From NCBI RefSeq assembly GCF_000192795.1, contig NW_007360674.1, forward strand, positions 1 through 21,408: a stretch of DNA of 21,408 nt, in the 5' to 3' direction. Shown piece after piece: positions 7,807 through 17,171 of the stretch. The notes under the pieces were generated by a model that ran no database searches, was not told the origin of the DNA, and saw only the letters and a list, made by a program, of their open reading frames with translations. This DNA is from Vavraia culicis subsp. floridensis. Taxonomy: Eukaryota > Microsporidia > Pleistophoridae. Numbering within the stretch: the stretch's first letter is position 1; the number at the start of each line of letters is the position of its first letter. The position numbers were made by a program, and so were the translations under genes.

Positions 7807-9999
7807 GAGAGAGAAGAAAAAAGCGCTTATAAACTATTATAATAAATCAATATGCCTTTAATAGAAAATTAATAATTCATATTGTTTTTAGAGAGGACTC
7901 GATGCGTTGTTTCGTACGTTATTTACAATACTGCAGTCTGTTTTGAATAATAGCACGTAGAATCGTGAAGGGCAACTGAAAAATAGGTAAATGTATTTTG
8001 AAAAAGGAGCACGGAGGTAAAATACTCACGGAAGGACATAAAGAAATTGAAGGAGAGAAACAATTCTAAAGTTATAGAACAGAATATCCTTTAGTACAGC
8101 AACAACATCATATATCACCAAAAATTAATACATTGTAATGCAAATTAAATACGATTTGCCACATCTCACAAAATCACTGGTTAAAACTTCGGTTCTTCGA
8201 ACATTTTCCATCAAAAGAATAAAGGCTTGAATTGGAATATGAGTGAAAGTATGTTTCTTGCACCTTCTTTGCTTTTTAGATGACATTACTGTGCATACAA
8301 CCGCCATGAAACGTGCTTACGTAATGAAGCAGGCAGTAATACGAACAAACAGGATCTTCTCTGCTTTTGCTACAAGTTCAAAATGGGTTTGTGCCAGCAA
8401 TTAAATCAATTTTCCGCATTAAATTGTGATTCAATTTGTAATAAAGCTGTTTAATCGGTATTAGAGACATTGAAATGGGTAAACGCGGATTGCATCCATT
8501 CATAGTGAGAATATTATTTTAAAAGTACAAATTCGGTAATCATATGGTAATTAATTTGGGACTTCCAAGACTGCTAATAAAACAGGTTACGTTTGTTGTT
8601 AACATATAATCACAGGTATATAGGTGAGTAACACTCCCTGATATGCTTTACGGTGAACACATGTTCCACACGCATTTTGCGGGCCACTCATTCATAACTT
8701 TTATTTTTTGCATCAGCACTACATAAAGTACCTATTTTCAATCATTACATATAAAACAGCTGCATCATAACACCTGTTGACGGTTTTTCCCAAGGGTCTC
8801 AATCCGAGAATCCAGCATGTCCATAAGACATCAAAATCAGCCATTTCCGCTTGGATTCGTGTATTATTATCAGTGTACACTTCGTTATCAAGCATGTATT
8901 GATCAAGCTTTCCTCATGTGGAATAATTTGAACCCGGTCACCAGAGATGGTTCATGCTAATCTGTCAAATCAGTTCTTCAGGAACTGCAAACTCTGGTGT
9001 TACAAAAGCAAACTGCAATAAGAGAAACATCTTCTAGCCCATACGGTATCAGGTTCACGTCCGATTCCTGATATAATCGGAGCCTCTGAGCAGTTTTCCA
9101 GAACGAGCACTGATGTCAAAGCCAACAAGCCTGCCACTCAAAATAGGTTTAATGAAGGCTTTACTAGCAAACACAATGAGATATTAGTTAGCATTGGCAA
9201 AGCAACTGCAATATCATGTTAGATATTTCTTTTTTTAATGTACGACATACCATCCAAAACCTTGCAACTCCACAATTTGTTCTCTATAACGCGCACACAT
9301 ACCATCTCTAGATAGCGTACTTCTTCTGTTTGGTGCAAATTAACTTTTAATTTGCAAATATCAACGTATATTAAGAGGTTTTGACGTAATATGCCTGGTT
9401 TTATTCTGATCGCTTTTTTACACAAATATTGTGCCGTGAACGAGTTACTGATGCAAAAACCGTTGTCTCTTTACATTAACGTTAAGTGAGGTATTCACAC
9501 AGAATAAAAATCGTAACTTGAACAGAAGAAGAACGATGTCATATTTTGCATGACGTTGCGCACAGCGACAAACTCAAGTAAAATTATCAATTACAAATCA
9601 GTTAAAGCTGGTACAATCAAACCATGAAATGTTCATTAATTAAAGTAAAGCAATAAACCAACATTTTTGTGTGTTCCAACACTGTGGGTATAAACATGCC
9701 TTCTTCTGGTTATGCTATCCGAATAGAATTCGAAAAGAGAAGATTTCATTGCATTGTTTGGATGACGCGTATCAAATCACCAGTACGTACATAACGAGTC
9801 ATTTAAAAGGACAATATTGTACCTAAAATGCAATAGCAATGGATAGATCGTGTCAAACAGGAATTTGTTGCCAAAAGATGCCATTTGATTTCAAATTAAC
9901 ATAATTAGTGGAAAATTACAGCAATTTAGTTAAAACATTCGAAATTCACAAGACCTGTGATTTCGATATGTGCTTCACTTCATAATGGCATGCGACGCG
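7807..9999. other. 2.2-kb gene-free AT-rich stretch
   Basis: No intact gene is visible in either direction. Open frames here are under 70 codons, and the longest (9219-9425, minus) starts only at TTG. The segment 8771-9174 is less AT-rich and more codon-like than its surroundings and may be a decayed coding element (listed separately). The remainder looks like unique, non-repetitive AT-rich DNA. No tRNA arm pattern was found. Confidence 0.45.
8771..9174 (+). pseudogene. Possible decayed coding element, weakly recombinase-like
   Basis: The frame from 8771 to 8902 is open on the plus strand and reads HLLTVFPKGLNP, then HKTSKSAISAWIRVLLS. The second part loosely resembles the region before the His-x-x-Arg box in tyrosine recombinases of DIRS-type elements, where 'HK.(V)SS.TISRWIK.VL' is common. 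Downstream the frame is broken by several stops. There is also a 39-codon open run on the opposite strand (9055-9174) with coding-like composition. The resemblance is by eye only, and a chance open frame is quite possible. Confidence 0.15.
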
Positions 10000-10791
10000 C
10001 TACTCATCATCAACCAAGGTATAGAAAAACTCTTTATCATACCTCTTACTGACAAGCGGTCGTTGCGCACCACTCAACTTCCCAAGGATATCGACTGCCC
10101 TGTACTTAGGAATTCCACATGCTGTCACTATGTTGTTAAGGCTCACCTCCTTCTGCTCATGAAGCAAATTCACAATTTTCTTGAGATTTTGCTGCGTTTT
10201 CTGATCCTTAGAAAGAAGGGATGATGCGTAAAGGAGAATGGACTGGAGGGTACGTTTCTTCACTATCGGTTCACTTTCTGCAATAAAAGATGCTGTTTGA
10301 TCCGTGTTATCATACATCGGATTACACAAGGCATTGTTGTTATCGGGCGTAACGCTCGTGTTATATTCGTACTCGCTCATATCATCGAATTCTTCCATTT
10401 CTTCTTCCACAGAGTTTGTTTCATTCTCCTTTTTGTCATTCTCAATTATTGAATTGCACTCTCTAAACGCTTCATTCAGTGCCTTGATCTTTACATTGAA
10501 TAGTTTTAAGTTGTTCGAATGTGCCTGAAGCTTTTCCAGCTTTGCCTTTATCTCCACAAGGAGCGAATTGATCCTTTGGTATTTTTTCTGCATTTCCAGG
10601 GGTGGATGGCAGACATCATTAATTTGCTGTGTAGTTTTAGATATGCATTGCACGAGGAATATCGTGAAGAGGCTTAGTTCAGTTAGTGAAGCGTATTTGA
10701 ATGAAGTACTTTTTCTTTTCGCCAATAGTATCGCTATTGCTTTCTTGAACATGTTTAGATAAGCTGCCGTGTTTAGCGATCTGAAAGACAT
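10000..10791 (-). CDS. Unknown protein with coiled coil and a possible winged-helix C terminus
   Basis: I do not recognise this 263-residue protein. The N-terminal 60 residues are mixed basic/hydrophobic. Residues about 65-120 form a likely coiled coil (heptad-like LLVEIKAKLEKLQAHS and following). Residues about 120-145 are strongly acidic (SVEEEMEEFDDMSEYEY). The last 80 residues read as helices followed by a beta-hairpin (VSLNNIVTACGIPKYRAVDI, then PLVSKRYDKEFFYTLVDDE), which fits a winged-helix fold. That layout is common in chromatin, kinetochore and transcription factors, so a nuclear role is plausible but not shown. The ATG at 10791 is used. An out-of-frame ATG lies 22 bases upstream (10813), and Met14 is another possible start. 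No CCC motif is seen. Confidence 0.55.
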   Translation of the reverse strand: MSFRSLNTAAYLNMFKKAIAILLAKRKSTSFKYASLTELSLFTIFLVQCISKTTQQINDVCHPPLEMQKKYQRINSLLVEIKAKLEKLQAHSNNLKLFNVKIKALNEAFRECNSIIENDKKENETNSVEEEMEEFDDMSEYEYNTSVTPDNNNALCNPMYDNTDQTASFIAESEPIVKKRTLQSILLYASSLLSKDQKTQQNLKKIVNLLHEQKEVSLNNIVTACGIPKYRAVDILGKLSGAQRPLVSKRYDKEFFYTLVDDE

Positions 10792-11660
10792 GTATGCAGC
10801 GAGGAGCTTGCATTTGGATCCTTTGTAACCGATAAGAGGTTCTATTCTATATTACTATGTTCAATTTACTTCAGGCTCTTAATATGAGCTTCTTATCAAA
10901 AGCCTGCTCACCGATATACACAAAAATAATATTTACTCATGACAATCGCAAAAATATGAATTTGTTACTTGAACTTACGCTTAACACTGAACCATTCCTA
11001 TACCATAGCGAAATAAGAACACAAATAAGTTAATAATGACTATAAAGCAGTTATTTTCCCATATTTAAATCAAAGACAGCATCAATCATAACAACGTCTA
11101 CGTGTTTATTTCATAGTAATACCATTTAATAGTTGCAATCACAAAACTTGAAGGAAAAGACTCGGGCTGCCACGAGCCAATGATTTATTTCTGCTAACAT
11201 GAAAAGGCGATAAACATTTTAAGGCAGTGTAGAAATGAATATAAACGTGCTTATAGAAAAATGTGTAAAAGGCCCTTCTTCCCTGATCGGCCTATTACTA
11301 GGGCAATAAACTTAACTAAAAATGTTTTCTGGTATTTTTAACTTTCTTCCAGGGATTACTTAGCCGTTAATCGTTACCAGAACAGTTAATTTGCTGGCAT
11401 ACGGTTTTATTACAAATATTCAACCGTATAAGACATTTCTTGTAGTAGCATTTTACTATGCATGCATTCTTGAAATATGCTGTAATTCCAGAATAGGTCA
11501 CCGCTCGAACAGCTTGATGGTGTATTTTGCTAAGTGCTTTCGCTCGTGTAAATGTTCCTGATTTTGAATTTCATTGGTTGAAAATTGTTTGGATTGGCCA
11601 AACTGTCGCCAACCCCAAAGCAAAAAATTTTAGTTTTGAAAAATTTTGCCCTTAATATAA
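10792..11660. other. Intergenic stretch between divergent genes
   Basis: About 870 AT-rich bases contain no supported gene. The right end holds the eL31 promoter elements. The rest appears unique, with no repeats or RNA-gene signals that I can see. Confidence 0.45.
11639..11651 (+). promoter_or_regulatory. AAAAATTTT plus CCC element before eL31
   Basis: AAAAATTTT (11639-11647) is followed by GCCC (CCC at 11649-11651), 10-12 bases before the ATG at 11661. A second AAAAAATTTT sits about 15 bases further upstream. The same pair occurs before uS9, eL13 and Rlp24. Confidence 0.6.
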
Positions 11661-11993
11661 ATGACCATCATAAAGGACTACAAGCCGCTTGAACTGACGT
11701 TGAACATCCGTAAATTAACCAAGAATGATTCGTGGAGGTGGAAAACAAGGCAAGCTATGAAGCGAATCAAAAAATTTGTCCTAAAATACTACAAGACGGA
11801 AGCAGACGTGGTAATTTCACCAGAGTTGAACAAGGAAATGTTTAAACATGGAATGAAAAACCCGCCTAGCAAGGTTAGAGTGCGAATAGAGCCAACTGTT
11901 TCTGCAAAGGATGCGAATAGGCGTGTCTTTAGGCTGTCGCATGTGGTGGTAGGCAGTTTCAAAGGGTTAGCCACCGAGGCTGTGGTTGAGTAA
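11661..11993 (+). CDS. RPL31: 60S ribosomal protein eL31
   Basis: This 110-residue protein is close in length to yeast L31 (113). The family pattern is clear: an N-terminal strand (LELTLNIRKL), a basic helix (RQAMKRIKKFVLKYY), then DVVISPELNKEMFKHGMKNPPSKVRVRIE, equivalent to the family's 'R.DT.LNK..W..GI...P.R.RVR', and the C-terminal strand with FKGLATEAV. eL31 sits near the exit tunnel of the large subunit and takes part in docking of nascent-chain factors. The start is fixed by the AAATTT/CCC element 10-22 bases upstream. Stop TAA; the next gene to the right is a possible convergent small ORF 103 bases away. Confidence 0.93.
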   Translation: MTIIKDYKPLELTLNIRKLTKNDSWRWKTRQAMKRIKKFVLKYYKTEADVVISPELNKEMFKHGMKNPPSKVRVRIEPTVSAKDANRRVFRLSHVVVGSFKGLATEAVVE

Positions 11994-12096
11994 AAGGTTT
12001 TTAGCGATTTTATTGTGAGTAGGGTATTTGTTCACCTCATGTATGTTTGGAGTGATTTTTTTGACGTATTGGAGTTAAATCTTTGTTTAACGCTTT

Positions 12097-12390
12097 TTAC
12101 AGGCTCTCAATTGTTTTGTACCGCTTTTTCTTCATGTCATTTCCGATGTTCATTTGCTTGACCTTGGTGGGCATCCTGGTCCTTCGGTATCCATTCACAA
12201 AATCCTGAATGAAGAGTAGAATGCTCTCAAAGAAGGTACTTAAACGCCACGAAAGATTGTTCTGAGGTACAGCTCGTGACAAGCATTGAGATTGCAATTT
12301 TGATAGGAGTCTATTTATTGATACGCACCGTGCACATACGGAATAAATTTTGGTCAAAATTGATCTAAATTTTAATATTTTTGTATGCAT
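12097..12390 (-). CDS. Small unknown ORF, one segment faintly SelK-like
   Basis: This is a 97-codon ATG-started frame in the 510-base gap between eL31 and the PIP kinase, placed sensibly (convergent with one, divergent from the other). The N-terminal 45 residues are basic with several cysteines. Then comes SWRLSTFFESILLFIQDFV, a tryptophan-anchored single hydrophobic helix, followed by a Lys/Arg-rich tail. The tryptophan-Arg-Leu-Ser start of the helix recalls the small ER membrane protein family of selenoprotein K, but there is no glycine-rich tail and no other match. No CCC motif is visible upstream. It could be a real small membrane protein or a chance frame. Confidence 0.35.
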   Translation of the reverse strand: MHTKILKFRSILTKIYSVCARCVSINRLLSKLQSQCLSRAVPQNNLSWRLSTFFESILLFIQDFVNGYRRTRMPTKVKQMNIGNDMKKKRYKTIESL

Positions 12391-12502
12391 GTCGTATTGT
12401 CCTGCTGATACGAGTGCGCTCTCCTTTGTTCACTCCTTGTTTATTGGTCTTCTGTATTTAAATTTATACTTTGTTGTAAAAAAGGGTCGTTTATCCTCTC
12501 CA

Positions 12503-13816
12503 ATGTCTTCTGGTAAAAAACGTGAGATAATTAAAACCATCATACAAGGTTTAAGAAAGATTGGCAAGAGAGAGCGGCAGAAGAGGGACGTACAAAACGA
12601 AGAGATGGACAAAAAGGAGGTAAATGCGTACGATGAAAATGTAGGTGAAGACAAGGTGGAGTTAAGTAGCGGTGGTGAGAAAAATAATGGTGTAATAATG
12701 TGTGCCGGCGGCAACGATGCCAAGCATGTTACTGCCATTGGCGATGACAGCAGCTGTGTCAGCTCGGCTAGGGCTACCAGCCACACGGTCTCGTTCCACG
12801 CCAATAACAGGTCTATCAGGATGTGTTCCTACAAGTCAAATATCTTCAATGAAATACGTTGCTTAAGAAAAGTTGGGGATCTCTTCACCAGGGATGATTA
12901 CATATACTCGTCTGACTTGGTGGGAAAGAGCGGCAGTGTTCTGTTTTTCTCTCCAGATTTCAATTTTCTGGTAAAAACGATAAGAAAACATGAAAAGAAC
13001 ACGCTTCTATCTCTCATTCCTAACTATATAGAGCATATAAAAAAATATGACACGACATTCCTCAGCATCTACTATGGATGCTATAAAATAGTGATCGAGC
13101 GTACGCAGATTTACTTTATAATCATGAACAACTTCCTGCCACCCCGGAATGTTCACCAACTCTACGACTTGAAAGGTTCCTTCTACAAGAGGATGGGGAC
13201 GAGCAACGATAGCACGGTGCTTAAGGACTTAGATTGGAGAAGAAACAAAAAAAGAGTCTACATAGAGGATAGGGTGGAAATGATCGAACAAATAGAAAAG
13301 GATGCGGTGTTCCTAGAGGAGAACCAAATAATGGATTATAGTTTGCTGCTGGGTGTGACAGGCACCGGCAAAGAAGCGTTCAGCGATGGTAGCTACGATG
13401 GCAGTTACTCCGATGCAAGCGGAACCAGCACTTTTTCTCCAGACAGACGGGGAGTACGTAGTGATGTGTCGTGGATAAACCTGCACAATGAACGAAGTGA
13501 TAGAAAGAAAGGAATTGTTTACCATTATATCACAGAAAATAGCGAGAATACTGAAATAGATGGTCTTTTTGATACAGAAAATCGTCTAATACGTGGTTAC
13601 TCCGCCGATGTCAGCGGTATAAAAGAGGTGTATTTCATAGGAATTATTGATTTGTTAACGAAATGGAGTTGGAGAAAAGCACTGGAGTATCATTTTAACC
13701 GTTTATTCTGTAAAAAAGAGTTCTCTAGCGTAAATCCGAAGGCGTACAAGGAGAGATTTATCACAATGGTGAGAAAAAGAATCTTTCATGAGAAAGACAA
13801 TAAGACAATTGAATAA
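12503..13816 (+). CDS. MSS4: Phosphatidylinositol 4-phosphate 5-kinase (Mss4/PIPK family)
   Basis: The 437-residue form starting at 12503 contains a full PIPK domain. It has the glycine-loop-like GKSGSVLFFSPDFNFLVKTI (from about 141, with Lys in VKTI), MNNFLPPRNVHQLYDLKGS (DLKGS near 221), TVLKDLDW, FLEENQIMDYSLLLGV (MDYSLLLG near 277), IGIIDLL (IID near 380, the metal-binding Asp), and VNPKAYKERFITMV at the C terminus with the activation/specificity region before it. The family makes PI(4,5)P2 at the plasma membrane, controlling actin and endocytosis. A Ser/Gly/Asp-rich insert (SDGSYDGSYSDASG and following) lies between the MDYSLLLG and IID blocks. The first 90 residues are charged and low-complexity. 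An in-frame ATG at 12389 would add 38 residues including a hydrophobic stretch; I prefer 12503, which has GGG 17-19 bases upstream. Confidence 0.88.
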   Translation: MSSGKKREIIKTIIQGLRKIGKRERQKRDVQNEEMDKKEVNAYDENVGEDKVELSSGGEKNNGVIMCAGGNDAKHVTAIGDDSSCVSSARATSHTVSFHANNRSIRMCSYKSNIFNEIRCLRKVGDLFTRDDYIYSSDLVGKSGSVLFFSPDFNFLVKTIRKHEKNTLLSLIPNYIEHIKKYDTTFLSIYYGCYKIVIERTQIYFIIMNNFLPPRNVHQLYDLKGSFYKRMGTSNDSTVLKDLDWRRNKKRVYIEDRVEMIEQIEKDAVFLEENQIMDYSLLLGVTGTGKEAFSDGSYDGSYSDASGTSTFSPDRRGVRSDVSWINLHNERSDRKKGIVYHYITENSENTEIDGLFDTENRLIRGYSADVSGIKEVYFIGIIDLLTKWSWRKALEYHFNRLFCKKEFSSVNPKAYKERFITMVRKRIFHEKDNKTIE

Positions 13817-14006
13817 TACCACGGATTGATTCTTTTCACTCACAAACATTTTCCTGATACTTACTGGCCATTTTCCGGCCGGCATGCGAGAGCTCAGCAA
13901 GCACCAAATAATGAAATACGGAATAAATGGCACCACCTGACAAAGACTTGATAAACGGACTAACTTGTATAATCAGATGCTTTACTCAGTTTTCTAATAT
14001 GGGAAG

Positions 14007-14474
14007 CTATTGCTGCATGTTTAGAACGTTTTCGCCCTCTTCCACATTCTTCTTTTCTTTATTTTCCTTCGCCTCGTCTAACAAATGACCATGTTTCTTG
14101 AGGATCTTCATATCGATATCCTTGTTTTTCTCTCTCATGCTCATGATCCTGTCGTAAATGTAATGCTTACGCCTCTCGCTCTCGATCTCGCCGATAACAG
14201 GAATGGCACTAACCGTGTTACTGACAATATCTCGTCTGTATCTCCCGATCTCCTCTCTCTTTTTCTCCATTCCACCCACACCGTGCACCTCCTTTCCAGT
14301 GTACAGCCTGTATGATTTCGTCCATCTCGTTTTGCGAGGATTCCATTTCCTCTTGAACGCCTTGTTGCACTTTGAGCGACAGAATCTGAACAACATGGAA
14401 TCGTTGCGCACAAATGTTACACCATGGCCAGGATAAATGGATGACGAGCAAAAACTGCACTTTTCTATTCTCAT
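14007..14474 (-). CDS. RLP24: Ribosome biogenesis protein Rlp24 (eL24-like)
   Basis: The 155-residue protein begins MRIEKCSFCSSSIYPGHG. Zinc ligands Cys6, Cys9, Cys32 and Cys36 are all present, along with FVRND, FRFCRSKCNKAFK and NPRKTRWTKSYR. This pattern (FCSS, FCRSKC, WTK) marks Rlp24 rather than ribosomal eL24, which lacks the paired cysteines. Rlp24 occupies the eL24 site on nuclear pre-60S particles and is exchanged for eL24 in the cytoplasm after recruiting the AAA-ATPase Drg1. The C-terminal part (about 105-155) is a Lys/Glu-rich helix as in the family. Length is between human (163) and somewhat under yeast (199). An AT block and CCC motif lie upstream. It is convergent with the PIP kinase, 190 bases apart. 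Confidence 0.92.
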   Translation of the reverse strand: MRIEKCSFCSSSIYPGHGVTFVRNDSMLFRFCRSKCNKAFKRKWNPRKTRWTKSYRLYTGKEVHGVGGMEKKREEIGRYRRDIVSNTVSAIPVIGEIESERRKHYIYDRIMSMREKNKDIDMKILKKHGHLLDEAKENKEKKNVEEGENVLNMQQ

Positions 14475-15200
14475 TTTGTTGGCTAGGCAGGGATCATAAA
14501 ATATTTTTTATAACGAAGAATCGTTCCACAGTTTCTTGATAATGCAGGAGAAGAGTGCCATAACAGATTACCTTGCTTGTTTATGTTCTTACTTAAATCT
14601 GCACCTTATAATTAAGACAAGCTAAAAGTTTGCGATATGCTTGAAGTCCCGATGCCATATCCATCACTGATCTAAAGATGTGATTAGAGAAGTTATACAT
14701 GTAAGCTATGTGCGTATCTTCTAGTTAAGAGTGTATGTGCTTGATCTTGTTGCTCGTAAAGTGTGATTACAGGAATTTGTCACCTTTCTCGCCTGTCAGA
14801 CACAAAGAAATAGATTGTTAGGATTGTTTACTGCATGGCGAGTTATCTATTTGCCCAGAAAATGAGTGTAAGAAGATCATTTTCTTTCTAGTTATGTTGT
14901 GGTCACCATCATACAAATTTATACCACCTTGTAGCTGAAAATTTAAAATGGAGCTACACCGCAATATTGGCATTTTTTCGTTGGCGGATTGTTAACCGGT
15001 TTTTTGCAAATCTTCTCGAGACACGCTTTAGCAAGACTGCTTTCCCATGAAAGAATAAATGAAAATGCGCTTTCCTGGGTGATGTTGCACGAGAAGGTAG
15101 AGAAGCGTAATTATAATAAAAACAATTGTGAATCAAATACCCACAACTTTCTGAAAACGTCCGAAAGACAAGTCGACCATAAACCCTTACTTTAATGTTA
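14475..15200. other. Intergenic stretch holding the Rlp24 promoter
   Basis: About 725 AT-rich bases without a supported gene. A minus-strand frame (14954-15262) overlaps the end of the next gene, has a TTG start and shows no domain, so it is not called. The left end contains the Rlp24 control element. Confidence 0.45.
14490..14509 (-). promoter_or_regulatory. AT block plus CCC element before Rlp24
   Basis: On the minus strand AAAAAATATTTT (14509-14498) is followed by ATCCCTGCC (CCC at 14492-14490), 16-18 bases before the ATG at 14474. It has the same order as at the ribosomal protein genes. Confidence 0.55.
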
Positions 15201-15896
15201 CTAATCCAACGAACCTTTGGTAAGCAGCTTCTGAATAATTTCATTATATTTCGTACTATCAAAGAATTCGCGACAAAATGGCAACTTGCACCTTGTCAAG
15301 CACATTGTACGATATTTCTTCAGTCTTTGTATACACATCCTGAACCTACCTGTAGACAGTAAAGGCAACTTCTCTGCCTGGATGTACACACAAAGGGTGT
15401 AATAGAATTCTATCAAGGCTTCTCTCAACCCAAAAATTTCCACTTTATCCATTCCCAGGAGCGTAAATAGACTGATAACAAATTCCATAAAATGTTCTTT
15501 GCACGAGTAAGATGCCACAAGCATTCGCAAGTAAAACGTGTATTCGATATCGCATGCCTTGAAGAATTCCTCAAACGAGCTGCTAAACATAAATTTCTCT
15601 TTGAAAGCTTCGAGCATTTTGTAAAACGTATGAACTTCAGCTATTCTGTACAGCAGAATGTATGACAGTGTCTGCCATCCGATACTAGACAAGTCTGTGG
15701 CGCTATCCAGAATAAGTCGATACTCACTCTCCAGCATACTCTTCTGGACATCCTTAAAGAGGCCGAGCTCCTTGCTTAGTTCTTCTATCTCGTCATGTAT
15801 CTGAGATGCGTCTGTACAGGAGCGCAGTTCCAGCTGATTACAATTTTCAAACACATGGTTGAACAAAAAGCGCGCTAAAACGCAAAATAGAAACAT
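15201..15896 (-). CDS. Putative secreted helical protein, unknown
   Basis: I do not recognise this 231-residue protein. The frame is open further upstream, but the first ATG is at 15896 and gives MFLFCVLARFLFNHVFENC, a good signal peptide. The mature part is rich in Leu, Phe, Tyr and Cys (cysteines near LRSCTDAS, KACDIEY, SYSCKEH, TLCVY, RMCIQRL, MCLTRCKLPFC) and reads as about eight amphipathic helices with no known motif. The many cysteines suit an oxidising, extracellular setting. It lies on the same strand as the next putative secreted gene (17172-18191) and a broken one (18346-18743). There is no CCC motif; AT-rich TATA-like sequence precedes the start. Secretion is inference from the N terminus. 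Confidence 0.6.
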   Translation of the reverse strand: MFLFCVLARFLFNHVFENCNQLELRSCTDASQIHDEIEELSKELGLFKDVQKSMLESEYRLILDSATDLSSIGWQTLSYILLYRIAEVHTFYKMLEAFKEKFMFSSSFEEFFKACDIEYTFYLRMLVASYSCKEHFMEFVISLFTLLGMDKVEIFGLREALIEFYYTLCVYIQAEKLPLLSTGRFRMCIQRLKKYRTMCLTRCKLPFCREFFDSTKYNEIIQKLLTKGSLD

Positions 15897-17171
15897 CTCT
15901 GTAAAAAATCTAACGTATTTATACTTTAAATTTCCTATAAAATATCGTATATGGTATATACGTGACGTTTTGATATTTGAAGGAAAATCAGGATTTATGT
16001 TTAATATTATCACGTACAAAACATGGTTCAATCTAACAGTTCGTATTTTCAATCAAAGTACGGAGTACCTTGTAATCAGGCACTTCTACATCGTGCTGCG
16101 GCTCTACACGGGGACGAACAATCTTTATTAGCAGAATCAGCGATAAAATAGCTACAGATTGCTTGGCTTGTATATTTATAGCATAATACCTTTGTACTGT
16201 GCTACATTTCATGTTCTTGTTGCACTGTTCACCTTTTTTACCGCGTTACACGTATTCAAAGTTTTTACGTGCCATAAAAGTACAACAGTGAAAGTGACAG
16301 GTCGAAGGAAAGGCAGGATAGATGTAAATTTGTAGATGAAAGCGGCAGCTATATAAAATAGAAATGTACATTCTACGCGTTTTTATAGCATCGATTTGGT
16401 TGTAGAAGCATATCATCTCTGATATTCGTAGCTTTGCCATCGCGGTGTTTTGTTCTATTTCTACCGTCTAATTTTGATTACCAATGCACAAAAGTTCGAT
16501 TTTTAAAATTTTCTTCTATTTTAGCACTTTCCAGAAAACCTGTCTTATCCAGACTTCCTCCCAAATATGAAAACATTTTTTATCTTTTGGTCTGTAAAAG
16601 GTAAAACTGCAGTTTTCCATGTTCCTAGTGAGAAAATGTTTTTGATACCAGCTATGTTTATTAGACCTGTGGCCATGGTCAACCCGGCGAACCAGAAAAA
16701 TGTGTTCGATTGGGCTGTGAGATGTGTTAGCAGGTAGCTAATAAATGCAAGCGAAAAAAGTTCGGATACTTCAGCTGAACAGTCGCAGTACGTAGACGAT
16801 CACCGATACGATTAGCCATCAGTAAATGCAGCAGTAGGTATAAAACAAGCAATCGTTGTGCTTTAAAGAGAACGCTGTTGGTTGTTAGAAACCTTAAATT
16901 GCGGTACAACCTACGTATCAAATGATTGTTCGTTTTCTAACGTTATGAATGGTTTTACACCAAATCTTGGAGATTAGAGAAATATGCGAGTATGGAATGA
17001 GGTGAAGATAAATTTTATAACAAATCAAGATATATCAACATAAATGGTCTGCAACTCAGCAGTTTTAGACCGTTCATCTCGTAGAACGATAAAAGTGTTG
17101 CAATTAATACCATAGCTGTGTATTTTTGAGTGCAAGAACGTATCATGTTTAAAAAGAACTTAAAGCATCGT
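15897..17171. other. 1.3-kb AT-rich intergenic stretch
   Basis: Only frames shorter than about 70 codons occur, mostly with TTG starts. No repeats or RNA-gene signals are recognised. The left end must contain the promoter of the secreted-protein gene starting at 15896. Confidence 0.45.

Noticed and set aside
9219..9425. 68-codon minus-strand frame
   Set aside because: TTG start only, no similarity recognised, AT-rich gap.
14954..15262. 102-codon minus-strand frame
   Set aside because: It starts at TTG, overlaps the end of the 15201-15896 gene in another frame and shows no recognisable feature.
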